Assembly (NCBI GenBank): GCA_963754535.1
Contig: CAVWGG010000008.1
Coordinates: forward strand, 1 to 64,000
Source of the DNA: RPQJ01 sp963754535
GTDB lineage: Bacteria > Pseudomonadota > Gammaproteobacteria > Steroidobacterales > Steroidobacteraceae
Length of the DNA: 64,000 nucleotides
Direction: 5' to 3'
Part shown: in pieces, positions 54,275-60,983 of the stretch
How positions within the stretch are numbered: position 1 is the first letter of the stretch
Layout of the letters: each line of letters begins with the position of its first letter
The notes under the pieces: model-generated
The model's database searches: none
Seen by the model: the letters and a program-made list of their open reading frames with translations, nothing else
What the model was told of the DNA's origin: nothing
Translations under genes and position numbers: made by a program

Positions 54275-55126
54275 ATGCCCGTGAATCATCCGTGTCGTGT
54301 CGCCCTGGTCGCTGCCGCTTTGTCCCTGGCAGCCTGCGCACCTGGCACACCGCCGGAATCCACTGCATCCGAAGCTGCAAAGACTTCTGCGGTCGAGTCG
54401 ACGCCTGCGGCTACTCCATCCGCCGCACCCGCATCTGACACAGCCACGACGCTGATCGCTTACCAATGGCAACTCACGTCGGCTGCGGATGGCGCTGGCC
54501 AGACGATGCCTGCGTTCTTTCCGTCACAGGACAAGCCACTCGGCTTGCTCGTCGCCGACGGCCGATTGAATGTGACTGGCAGCTGCAATCGCATCAGCGC
54601 CGCCTACCGTGTAATCGACGGCATGCAGATGCAGCTCAGCCCCGGTGCGTCGACGATGATGGCTTGCCCGCCGCCGCTGGCGAATGCCGATGCCGCCATT
54701 GCCAAGTTCCTGAGCGGCACCCTGCAGGTCTCGATCGGGGGTGAAGCAGGCGCGCCGCAGCTGCGGCTGGCAGCACCCGATGGCAGCGCTTTGATTTTCG
54801 CTGGAACGCCCACGCCGGAAACCCGTTTTGGCGGTCCCGGGGCACGCGCGTTCCTCGAAGTATCGCCGCAGCCCTGCGTCGCGCCTGCGCCCACGGCACG
54901 CCCGTGCCTGATGGTGCGCGACCGCCACTTCGACGAGAACGGTCTCGCCAGCGGATCGCCGGGCGAGTGGCGCGCAATGCCCGAAGGCATCGAGGGCTAC
55001 ACGCCCGTCGACGGCGAGCAGCACGTGGTGCGCGTCAAGCGCTTCGAGCAGGCGGGGGCGGCCGGCAGCCCGCCGACGGAGCATTTCGTGTTCGATATGA
55101 TCGTCGAGACACGGACGGTTCAATGA
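54275..55126 (+). CDS. META and DUF4377 domain lipoprotein
   Basis: This 283-residue lipoprotein has the signal MPVNHPCRVALVAAALSLAAC with a lipobox (LAAC), a Thr/Ser/Ala-rich linker, a META (HslJ-like) domain (LIAYQWQLTSAADGAGQ, then VTGSCNRISAAYRV and ASTMMACPPPL) and a C-terminal DUF4377 domain (FLEVSPQPCVAPAPTARPCLMVRDRH, then IEGYTPVDGEQHVVRVKR). The META domain occurs in heat-shock and motility-related lipoproteins of unknown role. The two domains are often fused. It is likely anchored in the outer membrane. It follows the DUF4105 gene. Confidence 0.87.
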   Translation: MPVNHPCRVALVAAALSLAACAPGTPPESTASEAAKTSAVESTPAATPSAAPASDTATTLIAYQWQLTSAADGAGQTMPAFFPSQDKPLGLLVADGRLNVTGSCNRISAAYRVIDGMQMQLSPGASTMMACPPPLANADAAIAKFLSGTLQVSIGGEAGAPQLRLAAPDGSALIFAGTPTPETRFGGPGARAFLEVSPQPCVAPAPTARPCLMVRDRHFDENGLASGSPGEWRAMPEGIEGYTPVDGEQHVVRVKRFEQAGAAGSPPTEHFVFDMIVETRTVQ

Positions 55127-55222
55127 GTGACGGCAGCACACCTTGCCGGCCCAGCGCTGTGCGTTTGAGGGAGCCCAACCCCTCTGATGCGACCGGCCGG
55201 CATCGACGGTGAGCTCAACAGG

Positions 55223-56080
55223 TCACAGGTGATACTTGAACATCAGGCTCACGGCCGACTGGTTCGTGTCGAACGCAGCTGAACTGGGGATCTGGTACTT
55301 GTTCCACCAGAAGTCCAGTTCGACACCCGCGAACAGCTTGTCGGGTGTGTTCCAGAGGTTGCCGAGGTCAACCGAAACCTGCGGATTGAGGTGATAGCTC
55401 CACTCCTCCGATCCGAGTCCGAGCACCCAGTCGAAATAGCCATCCGCGAGAAATCGGGCCTTGCCGACCGAGAATGGGCGGGCCGCGACCATGGTGACCT
55501 GCACGTCGTGGAAGCCGTTCCTCGTGCCTTCCGTGAGTTCGCTGCGCCCGTACACGTTCAGCTGGAGGTACCTGAGCCCCGACTTGCCCACTTCGAGGTC
55601 GAAGCCGACGCCGGCCAATGCCGCTTCGGCCACATCGGCATCCTCGCCGCGCTCGTACGTTGCGGCGATCAGCACGTCCTTGAATGGCGTGAACGACAAG
55701 TCCTTGCCGAGCACCTTGCCGAGGCTGAGCCGCGGGCTGATCTCGCCGTACCACGTGCTGTCATCGGCCCCGTTCGGGGCGCCGTGAAACTTGACGAAGT
55801 CGACGAACATGAAGAGGTCGCCGATCCTCGAATCGTGAACGTGCTCGTAGGTGAACGTCGACTGCTCGTCCGGATCGACTTCGAATCCCCACCCATAAGG
55901 CAGCAGCGTCAGGCTGTTGTCGGACCAGTTGATGAACGGCTTCGAGTCCGCAGGCGCAGCCTTGGACGCCTCCAGCGCCGAATCCTGGGCTCGCGCCGTC
56001 CCGATGCAACTCGCACACGCGAACGACAGGCTCAGCAGCAGCGCAAATCCAGAGTTCATGCCCTTACCCGTAGAGAACAT
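55223..56080 (-). CDS. Tsx-like nucleoside-specific outer-membrane channel
   Basis: This 285-residue barrel has a signal peptide ending at GTARA and Tsx/OmpK features: INWSDNSLTLLPYGWGFEVDP, TFTYEHVHDSRIGDLFMFVDFVKF, TWYGEISPRLSLGKVLG and the C-terminal strand SLMFKYHL. Tsx channels admit nucleosides and deoxynucleosides. The ATG at 56080 overlaps the stop of the purine permease gene (TGATG), so the two are translationally coupled. An internal ATG at 56059 also leaves a full signal peptide. With the permease and phosphoribosyltransferase it makes a purine salvage operon from outer membrane to cytoplasm. Confidence 0.87.
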   Translation of the reverse strand: MFSTGKGMNSGFALLLSLSFACASCIGTARAQDSALEASKAAPADSKPFINWSDNSLTLLPYGWGFEVDPDEQSTFTYEHVHDSRIGDLFMFVDFVKFHGAPNGADDSTWYGEISPRLSLGKVLGKDLSFTPFKDVLIAATYERGEDADVAEAALAGVGFDLEVGKSGLRYLQLNVYGRSELTEGTRNGFHDVQVTMVAARPFSVGKARFLADGYFDWVLGLGSEEWSYHLNPQVSVDLGNLWNTPDKLFAGVELDFWWNKYQIPSSAAFDTNQSAVSLMFKYHL

Positions 56081-57408
56081 CAGGCCTCGAAGGCCATGTA
56101 AACGAAGCGCATGACGAACAAGGCCGCGAGCGCGAAGAGCAGCCAGTCGGCGCGGCTGACGCGACGAGCGGCAATCTTCAGCAGGGCGTAGGCGATCACG
56201 CCGAATGACAGGCCGTTGGCAATCGAGAACGTCAGCGGGATCGTGATCAATGTCAGGAATGCGGGGATCGCGACCACCGGGTCGTCCCAGTCGATCTCCA
56301 TCAATGGGGCCATCATCATGCCGCCCACGAGGATCAGCGCCGGTGCCGTCGCGGCCGCCGGGATCACCTGTGCCCACGGGGCGACGAACAGCGTTACGAG
56401 GAAGAGAAGACCGACGACGACCGCAGTCAGGCCGGTGCGCCCGCCCGCCGAGACGCCCGAGGCGCTTTCGATGTAGCTGACCACCGTGGACGTGCCCGCC
56501 AGCGAGCCCACGACCGTGGCGGTGGCGTCGGCGAACAGGATGCGGTTCAGGCGCGGTATCGTGCCATCAGGCTGCACCAATCCCGCCTTCTTGCTGACCG
56601 CCACGAGCGTGCCCACGTTGTCGAACAGGTCGACGAACAGGAAGACGAACAGGATCTCCAGCAGCGCCATGCCGAAGCCGTGGCCGCCGATGCCGAGCGC
56701 GGCCGGGATATCGAGCTGGAACGCGGTCCCGGTCATCTGCTCGACGTCGTAGGGCTGGGGCGCCCACGTCGCGAGGCCCAGGACCCAGCCGAGCACGGCG
56801 GTCGTGACGATGCCGATGAGAATCGCGCCGCGCACTTCCAGCACCGTCAGGACCGCAAGGATCGCGAGACCCAGCAGCGCGAGTTGAGTTGCAGGCGCGT
56901 GGATGTTGCCCAGTCCGACTACGGTGGCGGGGTTGGCCACCACCAGGCCCGCGCCGCGCAGACCGATGAATGCAATGAAGATGCCGATGCCGGCGGCGAT
57001 CGCCGAGAACAACGCACGCGGGATGGCACTGACGATCAGCTGTCGCACGCCAGCAAAGGTCAGCACCAGGAACAGGACACCGGAGATGAAGACGAGGCCG
57101 AGCGCCGTTTGCCACGGCACGCCCATCCCCTGCACCACGGTGAAGGCGAAGTAGGCATTCAGCCCCATGCCCGGCGCGAGCGCGATCGGGTAGTTGGCGA
57201 TGAACCCCATCAGCAGGCAGCCAATGCCCGCGGCGAGGCAGGTCGCAGCGGCGACGCCTGCGGCCGGCATGCCGGTGGTGCTCAGGATCGAAGGATTGAC
57301 CAGGACGATGTAGGCCATGGTCAGGAAGGTCGTGAACCCGGCCAGCACTTCGGTCCGGACGGTGGTTCCGTTTGCGTCGAGCTGGAAGGTGCGTTCGAGG
57401 AACGTCAT
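56080..57408 (-). CDS. NCS2-family purine permease (AzgA-like)
   Basis: This 442-residue permease has about twelve to fourteen membrane segments. Signatures of the AzgA branch are TEVLAGFTTFLTMAYIVLVNPSILS, APGMGLNAYFAFTVV, FLFVDLFDNVGTLVAVSKKAG and GTSTVVSYIESASGVSAGGRTGL. It should import adenine, guanine or hypoxanthine with protons. The ATG at 57408 starts the conserved MTFLERTFQL. An upstream ATG would have its ribosome site overlapping. Its stop overlaps the Tsx-like gene, and a purine phosphoribosyltransferase gene is 113 bp upstream, in line with purine salvage. Confidence 0.9.
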   Translation of the reverse strand: MTFLERTFQLDANGTTVRTEVLAGFTTFLTMAYIVLVNPSILSTTGMPAAGVAAATCLAAGIGCLLMGFIANYPIALAPGMGLNAYFAFTVVQGMGVPWQTALGLVFISGVLFLVLTFAGVRQLIVSAIPRALFSAIAAGIGIFIAFIGLRGAGLVVANPATVVGLGNIHAPATQLALLGLAILAVLTVLEVRGAILIGIVTTAVLGWVLGLATWAPQPYDVEQMTGTAFQLDIPAALGIGGHGFGMALLEILFVFLFVDLFDNVGTLVAVSKKAGLVQPDGTIPRLNRILFADATATVVGSLAGTSTVVSYIESASGVSAGGRTGLTAVVVGLLFLVTLFVAPWAQVIPAAATAPALILVGGMMMAPLMEIDWDDPVVAIPAFLTLITIPLTFSIANGLSFGVIAYALLKIAARRVSRADWLLFALAALFVMRFVYMAFEA

Positions 57409-57521
57409 CGCGTGGCCTGCAGGAGGGTGTCGGCTTGCCGACGGAACATCCTCCGGCAACCAAAATCGCGCGGGACTCTATTCGAACCGTTCGACCGCAA
57501 CCATTGTGTGTGACCGCAACA

Positions 57522-58091
57522 TCAGTCTTGCGGTGATCGCAGCAGGTCGACGACGGACGCGAGCTCCGGCTTGCCGGCCTTGATCTCGTCGTACGTCAGT
57601 CCGCTGAGCTCGTGCGGGAAGACGAGCCAGGCATCGGTCTCGTGCAGGTAATAGTGCGGCACGAGGCTCGTGCGGTTGTTGCCCGGCTTGTACCACGGCG
57701 TCGCAATGCGTATTTGCCGCGGCATGTTCAACCGCATCTTGGCCGAAAGCTCCGCGAGCAGCGCCTCGATGCTGTGACCGGAGTCGAAGACGTCGTCCAC
57801 GATCAGCAGCGAATCGTCGGCGTCCGCCTCGTCGACGATGTAGTGCAGCCCGTGCACGCGGATCGTCTTCGCCCGCTCGCCGATGCCGACGTACGCGGAG
57901 GTGCGCACCGCGATGTGGTCCGGACGCACGCCGACGTACTCGAAGTATTCCTGGATCGCGATGCCGACCGGCGTGCCGCCGCGCCAGATGCCGATGATGA
58001 AGTCCGGCAGGAATCCGCTGCGGTGGATCTGCGCCGCGAGCCGGAAGGAATCCTGCAACAGGTCGCTCGCCGTGATGAAGGTCTTGTCCAT
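57522..58091 (-). CDS. Purine phosphoribosyltransferase (HPRT-like)
   Basis: This 189-residue type I phosphoribosyltransferase converts hypoxanthine/guanine (or xanthine) and PRPP to the nucleotide. The PRPP loop is LLIVDDVFDSGHSIEAL (about 95-111), the pyrophosphate-binding loop IGIWRGGTPVG is near residue 33, and the flexible-loop region AVRTSAYVGIGERAK lies between. The aromatic WLVFPHEL near residue 155 likely stacks on the base. It precedes the purine permease and Tsx-like channel on the same strand, which supports the purine substrate. The ATG is preceded by a weak ribosome site. Confidence 0.9.
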   Translation of the reverse strand: MDKTFITASDLLQDSFRLAAQIHRSGFLPDFIIGIWRGGTPVGIAIQEYFEYVGVRPDHIAVRTSAYVGIGERAKTIRVHGLHYIVDEADADDSLLIVDDVFDSGHSIEALLAELSAKMRLNMPRQIRIATPWYKPGNNRTSLVPHYYLHETDAWLVFPHELSGLTYDEIKAGKPELASVVDLLRSPQD

Positions 58092-58438
58092 GGTGCGATA
58101 ATCCGTCGGAACGCACGCGTGGAGAAGACGGTAACTGCCGCATTCGTCGACACTCGATCGCGGGCGAGCGAATGGGGAATGGGACCGCGCAGTGCGCGTA
58201 AGTGCTCGAGAGAGATGGTGGGCCGTGTAGGATTCGAACCTACGATCTACTGCTTAAGAGTGAGCCCAAGACCGTTGATTCGTAATGCTTTTCGGCTGCA
58301 CGCGTGTACCAACATTCCCGTACAGATCCGTTTAGCATGGCTTACAGATATCGCGCGCACCAAAGCCTCTAGCGATGCGAAAAGTACTGCCAATGCCGAT
58401 TTCGGTGAGACAGAATTTACGCGTTCGAAAAGCGAAGC
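58092..58438. other. Intergenic region with tRNA-Lys remnant
   Basis: This 347 bp stretch lies between the phosphoribosyltransferase start and the antitoxin stop. It holds the partial tRNA-Lys copy at 58216-58261. The 177 bp to its right is less GC-rich than the surroundings and has no recognisable gene, as expected for a degenerate end of an integrated element. Chance reading frames here read GRVGFEPT-like peptides, which are translations of tRNA sequence. Confidence 0.6.
58216..58261 (-). repeat. Duplicated 3' half of tRNA-Lys (probable att site)
   Basis: These 46 bp match the 3' half of the intact tRNA-Lys gene (59335-59380), including the CCA end, T arm and part of the anticodon loop, with only two mismatches. 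The 5' half of the tRNA is missing. Both copies have the same orientation, so they form direct repeats of the kind left when an element integrates at a tRNA 3' end. Similarity continues weakly about 20 bp beyond the CCA. Confidence 0.88.
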
Positions 58439-58735
58439 CTAGGCCGCAAATTGCACGCGGACGTTACGGCCCAGCGCCGCAGCGGCGCGACTGATTGTCG
58501 ACAGCGTGACCGATGGGTCATCGGCATCGAGCAACCGGTGAATCACCGCCCGGCTCGTCTTCATGCGGCGCGCCAGTTCGGCCTGGGAGACCTTTTCATC
58601 CTTCATCGCCTGGGCAATCTGCCACGCGAGCACGCGCTTGATAGCGACAGCAGTCGCACCCTCGAGCTGCCCCTCCTCGGCGAGGAAGTCCTCGAAATCA
58701 CTTCCAACGTGCCGATTGTGCTTCTTGCGTGCCAT
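58439..58735 (-). CDS. XRE-family antitoxin (HigA-like)
   Basis: This 98-residue protein has a charged N-terminal part (MARKKHNRHVGSDFEDFLAEEG) and a C-terminal helix-turn-helix (VSQAELARRMKTSRAVIHRLLDADDPSVTLSTISRAAAALG). This organisation is common for antitoxins that follow a Gp49/HigB-type toxin. It should neutralise the toxin and repress the operon. The second ATG is chosen because AGGAG lies 8 bp upstream. An ATG two codons earlier has too short a spacing. It follows the toxin gene by 27 bp on the same strand, the toxin-first order of HigBA systems. Confidence 0.85.
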   Translation of the reverse strand: MARKKHNRHVGSDFEDFLAEEGQLEGATAVAIKRVLAWQIAQAMKDEKVSQAELARRMKTSRAVIHRLLDADDPSVTLSTISRAAAALGRNVRVQFAA

Positions 58736-58762
58736 GATCATTGCTCCTTCCGTCGTTTCGAC

Positions 58763-59116
58763 TCAGCGACACCTTGCGCCACGCAGTTGCTTCAGACGCA
58801 CTTGCGCCGTGTGAAGCTCATCCGCAGGAATCTTCTGCGACTTCTTGATGAAGCCATGCAGCAGGATCGCCTCTTTCGCCTCGATCGTGAACAACACCCG
58901 CGCGACGCCGTCCTTGACCCGCACCCGGACCTCCCACAATTCGGCATCGAGCTTGCGAACGACCGGCATTCCGATCGGCCAGCCGAGTTGAACGGTGCGA
59001 ATCTCTTCGCCAACCAATTTGCGGTCTACCGCGGAGAGCGATCGCAGCCAGTCACGAACCGGTTCATTGCCCTGCGAGCTGCGGAAAAACCGAACCGCTA
59101 ACGTGGGCAATGTCAC
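58763..59116 (-). CDS. Gp49/HigB-type toxin (RelE/ParE superfamily)
   Basis: This 117-residue protein has the fold signature of phage-derived Gp49-like toxins: VRFFRSSQGNEPVRDWLRSL, then KLVGEEIRTVQLGWPIGMPVVRKLDAELWEVRVRVKDGVARVLFTIEAKEAILLHGFIKKSQKIPADEL. HigB-type members cleave mRNA on the ribosome. The KxxxxLWExR and HGFxKKxxKxP motifs match the family well. A GTG start at 59116 gives the usual length. The open frame extends further upstream but has no homology. A perfect inverted repeat lies 10 bp upstream. It forms an operon with the antitoxin gene downstream. Confidence 0.83.
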   Translation of the reverse strand: MTLPTLAVRFFRSSQGNEPVRDWLRSLSAVDRKLVGEEIRTVQLGWPIGMPVVRKLDAELWEVRVRVKDGVARVLFTIEAKEAILLHGFIKKSQKIPADELHTAQVRLKQLRGARCR

Positions 59117-59125
59117 GCTTGGAAC

Positions 59126-59143
59126 TGTATCAATATCGATACA
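59126..59143. promoter_or_regulatory. Palindromic operator upstream of toxin gene
   Basis: TGTATCAATATCGATACA has 6-bp inverted arms (TGTATC/GATACA) and lies 10 bp upstream of the toxin GTG start. HigA-type antitoxins bind palindromes like this to repress their own operon. The AT-rich TATTGATAC on the minus strand may overlap the -10 box. Confidence 0.55.
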
Positions 59144-59334
59144 CCTATGCAAGCCGCAATGAATGCAAGGCGCTTGGGTATCGCAAAATCTACAGTGCAG
59201 GCCGTGTCCACGGCTTACTGACGGCAAGGCCAAGGAAGGACCTTGGTTTGCAGGACCTGACGATCGGAGGATGGGCGAAAGGCGCGCGGCGTGCACCAGC
59301 AACAACCGGGTGCTCGCGCGTGAGTCCTTGAAAG

Positions 59335-59410
59335 TGGTGGGCCGTGTAGGATTCGAACCTACGACCTACTGATTAAGAGTCAGCAGCTCTACCAACTGAG
59401 CTAACGGCCC
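59335..59410 (-). tRNA. tRNA-Lys (CTT)
   Basis: The 76-nt minus-strand sequence folds as a full cloverleaf: acceptor stem GGGCCGT/ACGGCCC-type pairing, D arm TTAGCTCAGTTGGTAGAGC, anticodon loop CTCTTAA with anticodon CTT, T arm with GGTTCGAATCC and an encoded CCA. It is the last gene of a Pro-Arg-His-Lys array, and its 3' half is duplicated at 58216-58261. Confidence 0.95.
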
Positions 59411-59426
59411 ATCCTGAGATGGTGAT

Positions 59427-59503
59427 TGGGGTGGACGATGGGGCTCGAACCCACGACCGCCGGGACCACAACCCGGAGCTCTGCCAGCTGAGCTACATCC
59501 ACC
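59427..59503 (-). tRNA. tRNA-His (GTG)
   Basis: A full cloverleaf is visible with anticodon loop TTGTGGT (anticodon GTG). The 5' end has the extra G-1 and the discriminator base is C, the histidine identity pair. The 3' CCA is encoded. It lies 16 bp upstream of tRNA-Lys in the array. Confidence 0.95.
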
Positions 59504-59554
59504 ATCGTCAACCAAGACACAAACACATTCCCGACAACCTGCGCCATCCGGTGA

Positions 59555-59631
59555 TGGCGCGCCCGGCAGGACTCGAACCTGCGACCCTCGGCTTAGAAGG
59601 CCGATGCTCTATCCGGCTGAGCTACGGGCGC
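59555..59631 (-). tRNA. tRNA-Arg (TCT)
   Basis: This 77-nt cloverleaf has acceptor GCGCCCG/CGGGCGC, anticodon loop CTTCTAA with anticodon TCT, T arm GGTTCGAGTCC, discriminator G and an encoded CCA. It reads AGA codons, which are rare in this GC-rich window. Confidence 0.95.
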
Positions 59632-59661
59632 ATGCGCTACAGCAGTATCGCCTCATCCGAG

Positions 59662-59738
59662 TGGTCGGGGCAGAGGGATTCGAACCCCCGACCCTCTGCT
59701 CCCAAAGCAGATGCGCTACCAGACTGCGCCATGCCCCG
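59662..59738 (-). tRNA. tRNA-Pro (TGG)
   Basis: This 77-nt cloverleaf has acceptor CGGGGCA pairing with TGCCCCG, anticodon loop TTTGGGA with anticodon TGG, T arm GGTTCGAATCC and an encoded CCA. It is the first gene of the tRNA array. The array promoter should lie between it and the divergent folD gene. Confidence 0.95.
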
Positions 59739-59940
59739 CCATGCTCGACCGACCTGCCGTCGTCGCCAGGCCGCTTTTGACGTTGCCGTCGACCGCGGAC
59801 CCGCACGGGAGCGCGAATCATACGGATCGACCCCCACAGCGTCAATTTAGGAATGTATCCATCTGGCGACACGAACCGGCTGGCTCTGCGAAAATAGCGG
59901 GCTTGGCGGCCCTCCGGCCCGTCCTGCGAGGCTTTCAGCG

Positions 59941-60814
59941 ATGTCCAGCAACGATTCCGGCGCCAGAAGTCATCGACGGCAAGGCCATCGCGCAGGAATT
60001 CCGCCGCGAAGTGCGCGCGGCCAGCGACCGCCTGGTCGCCCGTGGACTGCGCCGACCGGGCCTGGCGGTCATCCTGGTGGGCGACGATCCCGCCTCGCAG
60101 GTCTACGTGCGCAACAAGCGCCTGGCCTGCGACGAGTGCGGCATCGTCTCGGTGAGCCACGACCTGCCCCACTCCACCACGCAGACCGAGCTGATGACGT
60201 TCATCGAGCAGATGAACGCCGACGACTCGATCGACGGCATCCTGGTGCAGGTTCCGCTGCCGGATCACATCGACGAACGCCACATCATCGAGGCGATCGA
60301 TCCGGCGAAGGACGTCGATGGCTTCCACCCGTTCAATGTCGGCCGGCTGGCGCTGCGTCATCCGCTGATGCGCCCGTGCACGCCGTACGGCGTGACGCGC
60401 CTGCTCGAAAAGACGGGGATCCCCGCGAAGGGCAAGCATTGCGTCGTCGTGGGCGCCTCGAACCTCGTTGGCCGTCCGATGGCGCTCGAACTGCTGCTCT
60501 CGGGCGCGACTGTCACCGTGTGTCACCGCTTCACGCAGAACCTCGAGCAGCACGTCGGCATGGCCGACATCCTGGTGGTCGCGGTGGGCAAGCCGGGCAT
60601 CGTGCGCGGCGAATGGGTGAAGCCCGGTGCCGTCGTGATCGATGTCGGCATCAACCGCATGCCGGACGGCAAGCTCGTCGGTGACGTGGAATTCGAGTCA
60701 GCGCGGCGCAACGCGGCGTTCATCACGCCCGTGCCCGGCGGCGTCGGCCCGATGACCGTCGCGATGCTGATGAAGAACACGCTGGAATCGGCGCTCCAGC
60801 GCATCAAGCATTGA
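59941..60814 (+). CDS. folD: Methylenetetrahydrofolate dehydrogenase/cyclohydrolase, apparent frameshift near start
   Basis: This bifunctional enzyme interconverts methylene-, methenyl- and 10-formyl-tetrahydrofolate. It has the catalytic lysine in SQVYVRNKRLACDECGI, DGILVQVPLP, the Rossmann segment VVVGASNLVGRPMALELL and TPVPGGVGPMTVAML. The open frame has no ATG before PAPEVIDGKAIAQ. An ATG at 59941 with GAGG 9 bp upstream lies one base out of frame. Deleting one base near 59953-59956 gives exactly 291 codons, the usual FolD length. I take this ATG as the true start and the extra base as an error. A TTG at 59903 is the in-frame alternative. The gene is usually essential, so true inactivation is unlikely. 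Confidence 0.9.
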
Positions 60815-60840
60815 CGGAAAAGGCGCTCAGACGCCGTCCC

Positions 60841-60922
60841 GCAAGCGATTGATCCGGGGCCTTTCCCCGAGCGCGTGTCTGCCTTTCCAAGCTCGGGGGA
60901 AGGCCCCGGATCGGGCGCTTGC
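60841..60922. repeat. Long hairpin with conserved 18-nt loop, copy 2
   Basis: Inner arms 60851-60872 and 60891-60912 pair at 21 of 22 positions. Beyond a 3-nt mismatch, GCAAGCG (60841-60847) pairs with CGCTTGC (60916-60922). The loop 60873-60890 is identical to that of copy 1 at 41.8 kb, and with the closing pair reads GCGCGTGTCTGCCTTTCCAA. The outer stem differs completely from copy 1. It lies 27 bp after the folD stop, between the convergent folD and cysS genes. Confidence 0.88.
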
Positions 60923-60927
60923 AACCA

Positions 60928-60947
60928 GCGCGTGTCTGCCTTTCCAA
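60928..60947. repeat. Conserved-loop core, copy 3
   Basis: The same 20-nt core recurs 37 bp after the copy 2 core, in the same orientation. Its immediate flanks pair only over a few bases (AGC/GC), so no comparable stem is present. The stem may have decayed, or this copy may be an alternative partner for the copy 2 arms. The copies together span the folD-cysS gap. Confidence 0.85.
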
Positions 60948-60983
60948 GCGCGACAGGACAGGCCGGATCGAACGCCCGAGCCC

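Larger units (their letters stand above)
58216..59410. mobile_element. Small tRNA-Lys-associated islet with toxin-antitoxin pair
   Basis: The segment from the tRNA-Lys remnant to the intact tRNA-Lys is 1.1 kb, contains only the toxin-antitoxin genes and has somewhat lower GC than the flanks. Its boundaries are direct repeats of the tRNA 3' end. No integrase, excisionase or transposase is present, so it is either the remnant of a larger integrated element held in place by the addictive pair, or a very small passenger moved by an integrase from elsewhere. Confidence 0.6.

Noticed and set aside
58216..58261. Possible second tRNA-Lys gene.
   Set aside because: Only the 3' half is present. There is no D arm or 5' acceptor strand, so it cannot fold as a tRNA.
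59110..59372. Short plus-strand frames over the tRNA-Lys and islet region.
   Set aside because: The GRVGFEPTTY peptide is the translation of tRNA sequence, a common false gene call.
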